A stretch of DNA of 64,000 bases from Clostridium sp. KNHs205 (GCF_000702945.1 NZ_JNLE01000003.1:1473501-1537500), one strand, 5' to 3'. Shown: positions 19,729-29,188, numbered from the stretch's first letter. The notes: generated from the letters alone by a model not told the origin. Program-made: numbers and translations.

Positions 19729-19799
19729 GTACACCCCCAAAAACATCCGTCATCCCAATAACCAAAACTTCTGTCCCCCCAATAACCAACATTTCGTAC

Positions 19800-19828
19800 T
19801 TGACAGAAGAAGAAAGTTTTCATATGAT
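19800..19828 (+). promoter_or_regulatory. Sigma-A promoter of valS
   Basis: A consensus TTGACA at 19800-19805 and TATGAT at 19823-19828 with the ideal 17-bp spacer. Transcription would begin just before the T-box leader. Confidence 0.8.
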
Positions 19829-19856
19829 ATTCATAGTGATTATAGATAGAATAAAG

Positions 19857-20080
19857 GTAATGATGGAGAGGATTAGACAGGTAAGTGTATCAGAGAGGAC
19901 GGTTCAAGGCTGAGAGGCTGTCTTACTTACTGCTTGTTGAAGGTAGCTCCTGAACTGTGTTTCTGAAAGCGAGTAGGAAATGCCGGGTAGTCCCGTTACA
20001 GATTAAGAGGCAGCAGATTACAGCTGTGAACAAAGGTGGTACCACGGTTCTTCGTCCTTTTAGACGGAGAGCCTTTTTTT
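19857..20080 (+). promoter_or_regulatory. T-box leader controlling valS
   Basis: A tRNA-sensing riboswitch. The T-box antiterminator core AAAGGTGGTACCACGG lies at 20032-20047 and is directly followed by an intrinsic terminator, with valS downstream. Upstream sequence from about 19857 folds as Stem I (an AGAGAG element near 19891; GTAA..TTAC at the base). A GTA triplet at 19943-19945 in a purine-flanked loop is the best candidate for the valine specifier, but I cannot prove the fold. Uncharged tRNA-Val should stabilise the antiterminator and switch valS on. Confidence 0.9.
20046..20080 (+). terminator. T-box regulated terminator
   Basis: An 11-bp stem with G-U pairs (GGTTCTTCGTC against GACGGAGAGCC) with a 6-nt loop and a run of seven T. 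Its 5' arm overlaps the T-box core, as expected for the mutually exclusive antiterminator. Confidence 0.85.
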
Positions 20081-20179
20081 GTTCTTAGAAAACAGGCAAA
20101 AGCTAAAAAATCAGTAAGAAATAACTGCCCCGGAAGCAGAAAAATGATGCCGCCAAGAGCGGAGGAATGAGAGGAAAGA

Positions 20180-22840
20180 ATGAACAAGGAATTGGAAAAG
20201 AATTATAACCCCGTGGATATAGAAGACAGGCTGTATTCAAAGTGGATAAATAAGAAATATTTTAAGGCAGAGGTGGATAAACGCAAAAAACCTTTTACCA
20301 TTGTTATGCCCCCGCCTAATATTACAGGACAGCTTCATATGGGACATGCCCTTGATAATACCATGCAGGATATTCTTACAAGATTTAAGAGAATGCAGGG
20401 TTATAATGCGCTTTGGCAGCCAGGTACAGACCATGCAAGTATTGCAACGGAAGTTAAGATTATCGAGCAGCTTAAGAAAGAAGGCGTTGATAAGAAGGAT
20501 CTTGGAAGAGAAGGCTTTTTAAAGAGAGCCTGGGAGTGGAAAGAGGAATACGGCGGACGTATTATAAGCCAGCTTAAGAAAATCGGCTCCTCCTGTGACT
20601 GGGAAAGAGAGCGTTTCACCATGGATGAAGGCTGTTCCGAGGCCGTAGAGGAAGTATTTATCAGATTATATGAGAAAGGACTTATCTATAAAGGTTCCCG
20701 TATCATTAACTGGTGCCCTGTCTGCAAGACCAGTATCTCTGATGCAGAGGTAGAGCATGAAGAACAGAACGGACATTTCTGGCATCTTCTTTATCCTATT
20801 ACAGGAACAAAGGAATTCTTAGAGGTAGCTACGACAAGGCCTGAAACCATGTTAGGTGATGTGGCTGTGGCTGTGCATCCCGAGGATGAGCGTTATAAGG
20901 ACCTGATCGGCAAGACAGTTATTCTTCCTTTCCTGGACAAAGAGATACCGATTATTGCGGATACCTATGTAGATAAGGATTTTGGTACCGGTGTTGTTAA
21001 GATTACACCTGCTCATGATCCTAATGATTTTGAAGTAGGAAAAAGACATAACCTGGAACAGATCAATATTATGAATGATGATGCCACCATCAATGAAAAA
21101 GGCGGAAAATTTGCAGGAATGGACCGTTATGCGGCCAGAAAGCAGATGGTACAAGAGTTAGAGGAGATGGGACTCTTAAAGAAAGTAGAAGACCATGTTC
21201 ACAATGTAGGTATCCATGACAGATGTAATACAACTGTAGAACCCTTAATCAAACAGCAGTGGTTCGTTAAAATGGAGGAACTTATCAAACCCGCAGTAGA
21301 TGCAGTAAAAAACGGTGAAATAACCTTTGTACCGGAACGTTTTGATAAGATCTACTTTAACTGGACAGACAATATCAGAGACTGGTGTATCTCCAGACAG
21401 TTGTGGTGGGGACACAGAATACCTGCTTACTACTGTGACAAATGCGGCGATGTGGTAGTGTCAAGAGAAGTGCCGGGAACCTGCCCCAAATGCGGACATG
21501 ATCACCTGGTGCAGGATGAGGATACTCTGGATACCTGGTTCAGCTCAGCGCTTTGGCCTTTCTCCACCCTTGGATGGCCTAAGAACACAGAAGATCTTGA
21601 ATACTTCTATCCTACCGACGTACTGGTAACCGGTTATGATATTATTTTCTTCTGGGTAATACGAATGGTATTCTCCGGTTATGAATATACTGGAAAAGCG
21701 CCTTTCCATAAGGTACTGATTCACGGATTGGTTAGAGATTCTCAGGGAAGAAAGATGAGCAAGTCCCTTGGAAATGGTATCGATCCTCTTGAGATCATTG
21801 ATAAGTATGGTGCAGATGCCCTTCGTCTGACGCTGATTACCGGTAATGCGCCCGGAAATGACATGCGTTTCTACTTAGAGAGAGTGGAGGCAAGCAGAAA
21901 CTTTGCCAATAAGGTATGGAATGCTTCCCGTTTCATTATGATGAATCTTGAGAAAGCCGAAGCTGTAGAAGGAGACAAGGTTCTCTTAACAGATGCGGAT
22001 AAATGGATTCTGTCCAAATGCAATACACTTGTAAAAGAAGTTACGGATAATATGGAAAGCTTCGAGCTTGGTATTGCCGTACAGAAAATATATGACTTTA
22101 TCTGGGAGGAATTCTGCGATTGGTATATCGAAATGGTTAAACCCAGACTTTACAATGATGCCGATGAGACCAAAGCAGGTGTTATCTGGACCTTAAAACA
22201 GGTGCTGATAACTTCCTTAAAGCTTCTTCACCCTTATATGCCTTTTATTACAGAAGAAATCTACTGTACCTTATTAGAAGCAGAAGGAAAAGATGGAGAA
22301 GCAGAGTCCATTATGGTATCTGACTGGCCGGTATTTGATGAAAAATTCAATTACAGCAAAGAGGAAGAAGCAGTTGAATTAATGAAGGAAGCAGTAAAAG
22401 GTATCAGAGCTGTTCGTGCCGGTATGAATGTACCTCCTTCAAAGAAAGCTTCAGTTATTATTGTAACGGAAAATAGCAGAATAACGGAAATCTTTGAGAA
22501 CAGCAGAGCGTTCTTTGCAACTCTTTCCTATGCTTCAGAAGTAACCATACAGAAGAATACCGATGGAATACCGACGGATGCAGTTACAGCGCTTATACCG
22601 GAGGCTGTAATCTATATGCCTTTTGCAGAACTGGTAGATATCGAGAAGGAAATAGAAAGACTGAACCAGGAAAAGGCTCGTTTAGCCGGTGAATTAAACC
22701 GTGTAAACGGAATGCTGGCTAACGAAAGATTCGTAAGCAAAGCACCGGAAGCCAAGATTCAGGAAGAGAAGGAAAAGCTGGCAAAATACACCCAGCTTAT
22801 GGAACAGGTGGAAGAACGTCTTAAGACTCTTACGAAATAG
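20180..22840 (+). CDS. valS: Valyl-tRNA synthetase
   Basis: ValS, 886 residues, a class I aminoacyl-tRNA synthetase that charges tRNA-Val and edits threonine. The HIGH-type motif [14 protein letters not shown] is near residue 50, and KMSKS is at 525-529. A zinc-ribbon stretch with paired CxxC ([20 protein letters not shown]) precedes the [17 protein letters not shown] block. The anticodon-binding domain and the C-terminal coiled-coil arm ([20 protein letters not shown]) are complete. The ATG has GAGAGGAAAGA upstream. Expression is under the T-box. Confidence 0.98.
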   Translation: MNKELEKNYNPVDIEDRLYSKWINKKYFKAEVDKRKKPFTIVMPPPNITGQLHMGHALDNTMQDILTRFKRMQGYNALWQPGTDHASIATEVKIIEQLKKEGVDKKDLGREGFLKRAWEWKEEYGGRIISQLKKIGSSCDWERERFTMDEGCSEAVEEVFIRLYEKGLIYKGSRIINWCPVCKTSISDAEVEHEEQNGHFWHLLYPITGTKEFLEVATTRPETMLGDVAVAVHPEDERYKDLIGKTVILPFLDKEIPIIADTYVDKDFGTGVVKITPAHDPNDFEVGKRHNLEQINIMNDDATINEKGGKFAGMDRYAARKQMVQELEEMGLLKKVEDHVHNVGIHDRCNTTVEPLIKQQWFVKMEELIKPAVDAVKNGEITFVPERFDKIYFNWTDNIRDWCISRQLWWGHRIPAYYCDKCGDVVVSREVPGTCPKCGHDHLVQDEDTLDTWFSSALWPFSTLGWPKNTEDLEYFYPTDVLVTGYDIIFFWVIRMVFSGYEYTGKAPFHKVLIHGLVRDSQGRKMSKSLGNGIDPLEIIDKYGADALRLTLITGNAPGNDMRFYLERVEASRNFANKVWNASRFIMMNLEKAEAVEGDKVLLTDADKWILSKCNTLVKEVTDNMESFELGIAVQKIYDFIWEEFCDWYIEMVKPRLYNDADETKAGVIWTLKQVLITSLKLLHPYMPFITEEIYCTLLEAEGKDGEAESIMVSDWPVFDEKFNYSKEEEAVELMKEAVKGIRAVRAGMNVPPSKKASVIIVTENSRITEIFENSRAFFATLSYASEVTIQKNTDGIPTDAVTALIPEAVIYMPFAELVDIEKEIERLNQEKARLAGELNRVNGMLANERFVSKAPEAKIQEEKEKLAKYTQLMEQVEERLKTLTK

Positions 22841-23080
22841 TTAAGATAAGAGGTAAAAATTCTTAGGGTATGAGATTACACTTGATTTTTACCCATTTAA
22901 TGGTTAAGATAGAAAAAAGAGCGGGTATAAAAAGCATTTTTAACATGGCATTTTATATCCGGAAGAAGTAAAAATTTTAATTCAACTATATATACATATT
23001 GCATGCAGAATTGTGATATGTATATATAGTGGGTTGCAGAAATAAAACGAGTGCACCGGAGCGCACAGATAGGAGCCAGC
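22841..23080. other. Intergenic region with perfect 15-bp inverted repeat
   Basis: No gene. A perfect inverted repeat (ACTATATATACATAT at 22985-22999, its complement at 23016-23030, 16-nt spacer) stands 50 bp before the 47-residue gene and may be an operator or an RNA hairpin. GGTAAAAAT (22852) pairs with ATTTTTACC (22885) over a 24-nt loop just after valS and may be a weak terminator. Confidence 0.7.
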
Positions 23081-23224
23081 ATGATTAATTTTGATGAAGA
23101 AATCGCTAAATTTCAGCCAAGCCTTGAAGTAGACCAGGTGGAAGAAGTAATAAAAAGTAATGATCTGTCTGATATTACAGATATTATTAAGACCATGCTG
23201 AAGGAAATTAAAGACAAGAATTAG
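23081..23224 (+). CDS. Conserved-looking 47-residue acidic protein
   Basis: A short gene starting MINFDEEIAKFQPSLEVDQV, 47 residues, strongly acidic and helical, with AGGAGC six bases before the ATG. I recall similar small proteins in Lachnospiraceae next to zinc-ribbon/TPR proteins, but no function is known. Regular codon use and a good ribosome site support it as real. It lies 177 bp before the zinc-ribbon TPR gene and is probably co-expressed with it. Confidence 0.75.
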   Translation: MINFDEEIAKFQPSLEVDQVEEVIKSNDLSDITDIIKTMLKEIKDKN

Positions 23225-23239
23225 CAGTTGTGTTTATAA

Positions 23240-23310
23240 ACTACTTGCACCGTTCTGACCATCACTTGTGGCAGTTTGTGCAAATAGTTCTCAAACACAC
23301 CCTGGGTGTT
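23240..23310. repeat. Degenerate dispersed repeat copy
   Basis: Contains CACCGTTCTGA and ACACCCTGG, the two marker blocks that also bound the foldback at 54002-54180. It includes a 13-bp palindrome ACACCCTGGGTGT (23297-23309). It sits between the 47-residue gene and the TPR gene. Confidence 0.45.
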
Positions 23311-23400
23311 TTTAGCTGAGCGAAGAGCGATGGAAAATAAGAATGGAAAGGAAGCCACAAGAGATTCCTTTGCTCGTATGACAAGTGGCAGGAAGATAAC

Positions 23401-24804
23401 ATGATATGTCCGGTATGCAATAAAAGCGTTCAGGGTAAGAATAACCGCTGTGAACGCTGCGGGGAAGACTTAACAGTGTATACAAAAATAAATTTAATGT
23501 CCAACCGCTACTATAATGAAGGACTCCAGAAGGCAAAAGTAAGGGATTTGTCCGGTGCTGTCATTATATTGAAAAAGAGCTTGGAGCTGAACAAGAGAAA
23601 TACGGATGCCAGAAATCTTCTGGGCCTTATTTATTATGAGATGGGAGAACCTGTCGCTGCTCTGAGTCAATGGGTAATCAGTAAGCATTTGCAGCAGGAA
23701 AATAATGACGCGGACAGATATATGGAGTTAGTGCAGGCTAATCCTACCAGACTTGAGAATCTGAACCAGACTACCAAAAAATATAATGCTGCCTTGCAGT
23801 CAGCCAAACAGGGAAATGAGGACCTGGCAATCATTCAGCTGAAGAAGGTTGTTAATCTGAATCCGCATTTTGTGAAAGCGCTTCAGTTGCTTGCTTTGCT
23901 ATACATTAAGAGCGGTGAGCTTGACAAGGCCCTTAAGAATCTGACCAAAGCAAGTAAGATAGATGTATCTAATACTACTACCCTTAAGTATATGAGGGAA
24001 TTAAATGAGCTTAATCAGGCTGCCGGTGAAGATGCCAGGACAGAGAAGAAGGAAGAAAGAAAAGTTGTAACGGAACCGGTAGTCTTTGGCCATACTCCCT
24101 ATAAAGAAGAAAGACCCAATATATGGCCTTTTGTAAATCTGATAATCGGTATAGCCATCGGCATTATGGGTGCAGCATTTCTATTGGTGCCAACCGTTGT
24201 CAACAATTACGAGAGCAAGTCAAATGCGCTGAAAACGGAACACAGTGCACAGATTAATGAATTGGATCAAAAGTATGATACTGCAGTAAAGGCAAAGGAT
24301 GAACTGGATACCCAAATTGCTGCCCTGAATAAACAGATTGAGGAATTAAATGGTAATCAGGTAGATGATACGATCTATGACCAGCTCTTTAAGACAGCAG
24401 CTTTATATGTAAATGAGCTTCAAAAAGGAAGTTCCCAGATTAATTATGTTAATGTGGCGGAGCAGCTGGCAAAGGTAAAAACTGATAAATTAGAGAAACC
24501 TCAGGCCTTGGAGCTCTATAACCAGATAAAAGATGCAGTAGGTGAAAAAGCAGCTGCGGCACTGTATAATGAAGGTTATGGACTGTATTCTAATAGAAAG
24601 TACGATGAAGCTTTGGAAGTATTGCTTCAAACATATGAACTGGATAACACCAATGCAGATGCACTTTATTTTATCGCCAGGTCTTACCACCAAAAAAGCG
24701 ATTATGAGAATGCAAAAAAATATTATAACCTGATAATCGAGAAAATTCCCGAAACAAACCGCCGTTATAGCCAGGCACAGGAAAAATTGCAGACATTGCC
24801 TTAA
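23401..24804 (+). CDS. Zinc-ribbon and TPR membrane protein
   Basis: A 467-residue protein. The N-terminal zinc ribbon has two CxxC pairs (MICPVCNKSVQGKNNRCERC). TPR repeats cover about 30-205 (NRYYNEGLQKAKVRDLSGAV; AALQSAKQGNEDLAIIQLKK). One transmembrane helix follows at about 241-262 (FVNLIIGIAIGIMGAAFLLV), then a coiled coil (about 270-315), and more TPRs close the protein (LYNEGYGLYSNRKYDEALEV). Topology is cytoplasmic N-terminus and external or periplasm-side C-terminus. TPRs imply protein-protein contacts, perhaps in envelope assembly; no partner is identifiable. GGAAG precedes the ATG. Confidence 0.85.
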   Translation: MICPVCNKSVQGKNNRCERCGEDLTVYTKINLMSNRYYNEGLQKAKVRDLSGAVIILKKSLELNKRNTDARNLLGLIYYEMGEPVAALSQWVISKHLQQENNDADRYMELVQANPTRLENLNQTTKKYNAALQSAKQGNEDLAIIQLKKVVNLNPHFVKALQLLALLYIKSGELDKALKNLTKASKIDVSNTTTLKYMRELNELNQAAGEDARTEKKEERKVVTEPVVFGHTPYKEERPNIWPFVNLIIGIAIGIMGAAFLLVPTVVNNYESKSNALKTEHSAQINELDQKYDTAVKAKDELDTQIAALNKQIEELNGNQVDDTIYDQLFKTAALYVNELQKGSSQINYVNVAEQLAKVKTDKLEKPQALELYNQIKDAVGEKAAAALYNEGYGLYSNRKYDEALEVLLQTYELDNTNADALYFIARSYHQKSDYENAKKYYNLIIEKIPETNRRYSQAQEKLQTLP

Positions 24805-24838
24805 GATAAGCAAAATCAAATATAAAACCAACCAGGAG

Positions 24839-24875
24839 AGACAATTCCAAAAATTATTTGGAATTGTCTTTTCTT
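24839..24875 (+). terminator. Intrinsic terminator after TPR gene
   Basis: A perfect 12-bp stem AGACAATTCCAA (24839-24850) with TTGGAATTGTCT (24858-24869), a 7-nt loop and a T-rich tail. Confidence 0.88.
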
Positions 24876-25267
24876 ATAGACGGATGAGAAAATATATGTT
24901 AAAATATGTAAATGTAAACTTCTGGGTTTTGTAACCTTCATTTATGCTCTATTCTATATCTTAATAATGAAGGTTATGGAGTTTCTGAGAGATAAAGGAG
25001 ATGCACTTGCACTAGTCTCCTGATTTGAGAGTGTGCCAAAGCACAAAGATGGAAGTTAATATATCAGTTGAATCATCAACTATTTAATTTGAACTTTATC
25101 GCTACGGTTATAAACGATAAAAGCCTGTTTATATAACGCTTTTAAGCGGATAAAAACGAAATTCAGATTGCAAGATATTTCAAATGGTATATTAAAACGA
25201 TCCTAACGGATTACGCCTGACTCGGTTAAGAGGCAGGTAAAATTAAATGTCCGGAAAAGAGGTATGC
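24876..25267. other. Upstream region of the spoIIA operon
   Basis: About 390 bp without a gene. An 11-bp inverted repeat TAACCTTCATT (24932-24942) and its complement (24966-24976) are visible. A sigma-H promoter would be expected for spoIIA, but I could not pick one with confidence. No other structure was seen. Confidence 0.5.
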
Positions 25268-25654
25268 ATGGATAAGAAAGAACCGTTAAAGAGAAAATCA
25301 GAAATAAACAAAAAGGAGGCGGCGGAATACCATGTGAAAGAGAAGTGCCTGATAATACAGGTGAAGCAGGATCTGGATCATCATAATACCCTGTCAATCC
25401 GGGAACAGTCGGACAAGCTGCTTGACAAGGGACAGATTAAGAATATTGTATTTGATTTCAGCGGAACAGATTTTATGGATAGTTCCGGAATCGGTGTAAT
25501 AATGGGACGGTACAAAAAAATAGCACTTTCAGGGGGAAAGATTTTTGTAACCGGCATAAACAATAATTTAGACAGAATTTTCAGAATGTCCGGACTTTAC
25601 CGGATCGTTCCGAAATTTGATTCCATAGAAGAGGCGTTAGCTAAGGGAAGATAG
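25268..25654 (+). CDS. spoIIAA: Anti-sigma F factor antagonist SpoIIAA
   Basis: A STAS-domain protein that, when unphosphorylated, frees sigma F from SpoIIAB in the forespore. The motif DFMDSSGIGVIMGRYK carries the Ser that aligns with phospho-Ser58 of B. subtilis; here it is Ser72. It is followed in order by spoIIAB and sigF. The start is uncertain. ATG 25268 has AGAGG upstream and gives 128 residues with a Lys-rich ~21-residue extension. A GTG at 25333 after AAGGAGG gives 106 residues and aligns better with known SpoIIAA starts. An upstream ATG at 25247 lacks a good ribosome site. Confidence 0.92.
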   Translation: MDKKEPLKRKSEINKKEAAEYHVKEKCLIIQVKQDLDHHNTLSIREQSDKLLDKGQIKNIVFDFSGTDFMDSSGIGVIMGRYKKIALSGGKIFVTGINNNLDRIFRMSGLYRIVPKFDSIEEALAKGR

Positions 25655-25676
25655 GTGTTTAAACAGGAGGATATGT

Positions 25677-26096
25677 ATGGATACCAACGAAATGTTATTA
25701 GAGTTTGACAGCAAATCTGAAAATGAAAGCTTTGCAAGATCAGTCGTGGCAAGTTTTGTTGCCCAGCTTGATCCTACACTGGAGGAAATATCCGATATCA
25801 AAACTGCTGTTTCAGAAGCTGTAACCAATGCCATAATACATGGCTATGACAAGCTCAAAGGTAAAGTGATTGTTTTTTGCAGGATATTTGGACATGAAGT
25901 ATATGTAGAGGTACGGGATCAAGGTCAAGGGATAGGGGATGTAACAAAGGCAATGGAGCCTCTGTTTACCACCAAGCCGGAGGAAGAGAGATCCGGTATG
26001 GGATTTTCTTTTATGGAAGCCTTTATGGATGATTTGGAAGTAGAATCGGAAATAGGCAAAGGAACTATTATTAAAATGAAAAAGAAAATCCACTAG
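25677..26096 (+). CDS. spoIIAB: Anti-sigma F factor and kinase SpoIIAB
   Basis: A GHKL-fold serine kinase of 139 residues that binds sigma F and phosphorylates SpoIIAA. The N-box EAVTNAIIHGY, the G1 box VRDQGQGIGD and a glycine-rich G2 segment RSGMGFSFMEAFMD are present. Length is typical. AGGAGG lies nine bases before the ATG, and the gene is 22 bp from spoIIAA. Confidence 0.96.
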   Translation: MDTNEMLLEFDSKSENESFARSVVASFVAQLDPTLEEISDIKTAVSEAVTNAIIHGYDKLKGKVIVFCRIFGHEVYVEVRDQGQGIGDVTKAMEPLFTTKPEEERSGMGFSFMEAFMDDLEVESEIGKGTIIKMKKKIH

Positions 26097-26142
26097 GGCT
26101 TACATCCTGAGGAAACCTCATGAGCAGGAAGGAAGTGAAACA

Positions 26143-26856
26143 GTGGATACAATCGAATTAATCCGTTTATCACAACAGGGCGATAAGGAGGCAAGGGACA
26201 GGGTAATAACGGAGAATGTAGGATTGGTATGGAGTATTGTAAGAAGGTTTATGTCAAGAGGTCATGAGACGGAGGATTTATTTCAGATAGGGAGTATCGG
26301 ACTGATAAAGGCAATTGATAAATTTGATATGAGCTATGATGTAAAGTTCTCCACCTATGCAGTTCCTATGATAATGGGTGAAATAAAGAGATTCTTAAGA
26401 GATGACGGAGCAATTAAGGTGAGCCGTTCCATGAAGGAAACAGCAGGCAAGATTCGTGTTATCAGAGAACGGCTTGGAAGCCTGTATGGAAGAGAACCAA
26501 CCCTGGAAGAGATAAGTAAAGAATTGAACTTGGCAAAAGAAGAAGTACTAATGGCATTAGAATCGGGTGCAGAAGTAGAATCGCTCTATAAAACAATTTA
26601 TCAGGGAGACGGAAATGCCATCTATCTGATTGATAAATTGGAACAAACCAATGATGAAAGTGAAAATATGATTGACAAGCTTGCATTACGAGAGACCATA
26701 GCATCACTTGATGAGAAGGATCAGGAATTAATCAGGCTTCGATACTTTATGAATAGAACACAGACAGATATCGCAAAAGAAATGGGAATTTCCCAGGTTC
26801 AGGTATCGCGGTTGGAAAAGAAAATACTCTTGAAAATGCGTGAGAGAATGTCCTGA
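26143..26856 (+). CDS. sigF: RNA polymerase sigma F (SigF/SpoIIAC)
   Basis: The forespore-specific sigma factor, 237 residues. Region 2 is clear (DLFQIGSIGLIKAIDKFD, then KFSTYAVPMIMGEIKRFLRD). Region 3 (PTLEEISKEL) and the region 4 helix-turn-helix (TQTDIAKEMGISQVQVSRLE) follow. The start is GTG at 26143, with AGGAAGGAAG upstream. Third gene of the spoIIA operon; it should drive the next forespore genes and be held by SpoIIAB. Confidence 0.97.
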   Translation: MDTIELIRLSQQGDKEARDRVITENVGLVWSIVRRFMSRGHETEDLFQIGSIGLIKAIDKFDMSYDVKFSTYAVPMIMGEIKRFLRDDGAIKVSRSMKETAGKIRVIRERLGSLYGREPTLEEISKELNLAKEEVLMALESGAEVESLYKTIYQGDGNAIYLIDKLEQTNDESENMIDKLALRETIASLDEKDQELIRLRYFMNRTQTDIAKEMGISQVQVSRLEKKILLKMRERMS

Positions 26857-26951
26857 CATTGGCTGATATTACCAGTATATAATAAAGCAGTTAACAGATA
26901 ATAACAATTATATAGGTGTTTATGATAGTAGGAATCATAAATACAAGAAAG

Positions 26952-26985
26952 AACAGCATCAGTAAAAAAACTGCTGCTGTTTTTT
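26952..26985 (+). terminator. Intrinsic terminator after sigF
   Basis: A 12-bp stem with one mismatch (AACAGCATCAGT against ACTGCTGCTGTT), a 6-nt A loop and a T run. It separates spoIIA from the spoVA genes. Confidence 0.88.
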
Positions 26986-27061
26986 ATTTACAATTTTTTT
27001 TTTAGCTGGCTTTTAGAATAAATTGAATTAAGTTAACTAACATTTTATCTTTGTTAAATCA

Positions 27062-27209
27062 TTGTCTTTGATTAGAGAGATTGTCTTTGATTAGAGAAAT
27101 AGTCTTTGATTAGAGAAATGGTCTTTGATTAGAGAAATAGTCTTTGATTAGAGAAATGGTCTTTGATTAAAGCAATATCTTTGATTAAAACAATGAACTT
27201 TAATTATAA
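27062..27209. repeat. Minisatellite, ~8 copies of a 19-bp unit
   Basis: Contiguous units like TAGTCTTTGATTAGAGAAA start at 27062, 27081, 27100, 27119, 27138, 27157 and 27176; the last ones decay. There are no spacers. It fills the sigF-spoVA gap (26857-27277), which otherwise holds only the terminator at 26952. Confidence 0.92.
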
Positions 27210-27277
27210 TATTTAGGCAGAGTTAACTTAATTTCAACTTTTAGAATAAAATCATTAGAAAGGTTAGGTAACTAAAA

Positions 27278-27478
27278 ATGATATTCAGACAGAAGAGAAT
27301 CTGGATAATTACAGCCGCCACTTTACTGCTGATTGCTGCAGGGATTGTAATTGTAATTTTTGCGCAGAATACGGAAAAGGAGATTCATAAGGGAACTCTT
27401 GTATTTGAAAGCAGTTATTGCAGTACATCCGGAATAGAAGGAAAGATGCCTGATGAAGAATACACGGTTATATATTAA
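27278..27478 (+). CDS. Small membrane-anchored protein upstream of spoVAA
   Basis: A 66-residue frame starting MIFRQKRIWIITAA, with one N-terminal transmembrane or signal-anchor helix (about 8-29) and a short polar tail. AAAGGTTAGG lies upstream of the ATG. Its end overlaps the start of spoVAA by 26 bp, which suggests translational coupling. I do not recognise it. It could be a real small spore-membrane gene or the remains of a longer one. Confidence 0.5.
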   Translation: MIFRQKRIWIITAATLLLIAAGIVIVIFAQNTEKEIHKGTLVFESSYCSTSGIEGKMPDEEYTVIY

Positions 27479-28082
27479 AATTGACAAGAATAACCTGGTG
27501 CATCATAAGATAGTACGTTTAAAAGATGTCGCAAAACTCTTTTCCCCCAACCGGGATATAACAGAAAATCTGTACCAACAGGTGATCTTTATTATAAAAG
27601 ATGATAAAAAGGCCAATTACGTTTTCTCTGTGCTTAAGCTAATAGAATTGATCCATAAGGAATATCCGGATTTAGAAATAATAAATCTTGGTGAGCGGGA
27701 TTTTATTATTCTATTTGAGCCGGAACAGAAGGAGAAGAAGCTATGGGAGTATTTTAAAGTGGGCTTTGTATCATGTATCGTCTTTTTTGGTGCTGCTTTT
27801 ACCATAATGACATTTAATGAGGATGCCAATGTATCGGTTATCTTTGAGATCGTCTATAAGTCTGTAATGGGAACGAAGCAGGTTAAAGGATCTTTACTGG
27901 AAATTTCCTATGCGGTGGGGTTACCTCTTGGTATCATAATCTTTTTTAATCATTTTAGTAAAATGAAAGCCGGGAAGGATCCCACACCTATGCAGGTGCA
28001 ATTAAGGCTGTATGAAGCAGACCTGGATGAGACATTGATTGAAAATAAGTCAAGAGAGGGGAAATCCATCGATGTTCCTTAA
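27453..28082 (+). CDS. spoVAA: Stage V sporulation protein AA
   Basis: SpoVAA, 209 residues, part of the SpoVA channel that moves dipicolinic acid into the forespore. It starts MKNTRLYIKIDKNNL and has a cytoplasmic-like N-terminal domain and two transmembrane helices (GFVSCIVFFGAAFTIMTF; GLPLGIIIFFNHF). The length matches the B. subtilis protein, and the tail DPTPMQVQLRLYEADLDE is conserved in character. It overlaps spoVAB by 11 bp. Confidence 0.9.
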   Translation: MKNTRLYIKIDKNNLVHHKIVRLKDVAKLFSPNRDITENLYQQVIFIIKDDKKANYVFSVLKLIELIHKEYPDLEIINLGERDFIILFEPEQKEKKLWEYFKVGFVSCIVFFGAAFTIMTFNEDANVSVIFEIVYKSVMGTKQVKGSLLEISYAVGLPLGIIIFFNHFSKMKAGKDPTPMQVQLRLYEADLDETLIENKSREGKSIDVP

Positions 28083-28494
28083 ATACTTATTATTGGTTTT
28101 TATAGGACTTACGGGCGGAATACTGATAGCAGCAGGTATGGTGGCTTTTATAACCATTGTCGGGGTTCTGACTCGTCTTGCCATAAGAACAGATACAGCC
28201 AAACGAATTCTGTTGTATGAAGATATTGTTGTAGTTGGTTCAACCCTGGGAAACATACTGGATATCTTTAAACCACCATTACCTGTCGGGTATGTGGGGC
28301 AGATACTATTCGGCTTATTTTCAGGGTGTTTTGTCGGATGTCTTGCCGTTGCCCTTGAAGAAGTAATTCAGATATTTCCTATCATGACCCACAGACTTAA
28401 GCTTAAAATCGGAATACCCATAATCGTATTGTGCTTAGCTTTAGGAAAAGGCGCAGGAGCTTTTTTTCAGCTATTTATACACTACAAAAAATAA
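28072..28494 (+). CDS. spoVAB: Stage V sporulation protein AB
   Basis: SpoVAB, 140 residues from the ATG at 28072, with about four transmembrane helices (YLLLVFIGLTGGILIAAGMV; VGYVGQILFGLFSGCFVG; IGIPIIVLCLALGKGAG). It works with SpoVAA in the spore inner membrane. GAGGGG lies 11 bases upstream. The frame continues upstream to 28039, but the extra residues read through the spoVAA end. Confidence 0.9.
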   Translation: MFLKYLLLVFIGLTGGILIAAGMVAFITIVGVLTRLAIRTDTAKRILLYEDIVVVGSTLGNILDIFKPPLPVGYVGQILFGLFSGCFVGCLAVALEEVIQIFPIMTHRLKLKIGIPIIVLCLALGKGAGAFFQLFIHYKK

Positions 28495-28562
28495 AGAATA
28501 AATTCCAGGACAACTATGTAAAATAGTAAGGCATTTATTTATGTGAATAAGGAGGTTATAAC

Positions 28563-29069
28563 ATGCAGGATAATAAAAATAAAGTTACTGCCGCAGATGT
28601 TGTGAAGGAACAGGATAAGGATAAGAAAGCAGAGAAATATAATAAATATGTGAAAGACAAAACACCTGTCCATAATAAATTTATTAATATATTAAATGCC
28701 TTCTGGGTTGGCGGACTTATCTGTGTTCTGGGACAGGGCTTAAACAATTACTACACCTCTCTTGGATGCAATGAAGACCAGGCATCAGGGTACACGGCCC
28801 TTTCTTTGATACTGTTGTCTGTTCTTTTGACAGGGCTTAATATTTATCCCAAAATTGCTAAATTTGGTGGTGCCGGAACCGTTGTTCCTATTACGGGTTT
28901 TGCCAATTCTGTTGCCGCACCGGCAGTGGAGTTCAAAAAAGAAGGACAAGTCTTTGGTATTGGATGTAAGATATTTACCATTGCAGGTCCTGTAATCTTA
29001 TATGGTGTATTTAGTTCCTGGGTGCTGGGGGTTATATATTTTGTGTTAATGAAGCTTGGGGTTATCTGA
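28563..29069 (+). CDS. spoVAC: Stage V sporulation protein AC
   Basis: SpoVAC, 168 residues, the mechanosensitive DPA channel subunit. A charged N-terminus (KVTAADVVKEQDKDKKAEKY) precedes about four membrane spans. The Gly/Pro-rich signature KFGGAGTVVPITGFANSVAAP is shared with SpoVAE. AAGGAGG precedes the ATG. Confidence 0.95.
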   Translation: MQDNKNKVTAADVVKEQDKDKKAEKYNKYVKDKTPVHNKFINILNAFWVGGLICVLGQGLNNYYTSLGCNEDQASGYTALSLILLSVLLTGLNIYPKIAKFGGAGTVVPITGFANSVAAPAVEFKKEGQVFGIGCKIFTIAGPVILYGVFSSWVLGVIYFVLMKLGVI

Positions 29070-29188
29070 TTTAAGAACGGTTTGAAAGAACTTAAGAGGG
29101 TACAGGTGTGCTTATACACAGGTGTGCCTATATTAAGCTTCCTTCATCATATTTTGTGCCGCTGTGGGCGGCGGAATGAGAGGTAAGA

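Noticed and set aside
19623..19823. 66-residue minus-strand frame
   Set aside because: It lies across the foldback element and valS promoter and has repeat-like composition.
28039..28071. Longer N-terminus for SpoVAB and similar upstream extensions of other genes (1203, 5774, 10170, 16102, 34120, 50308)
   Set aside because: The extra residues lack ribosome sites and lie in intergenic or overlapping DNA; the internal ATGs have proper sites.
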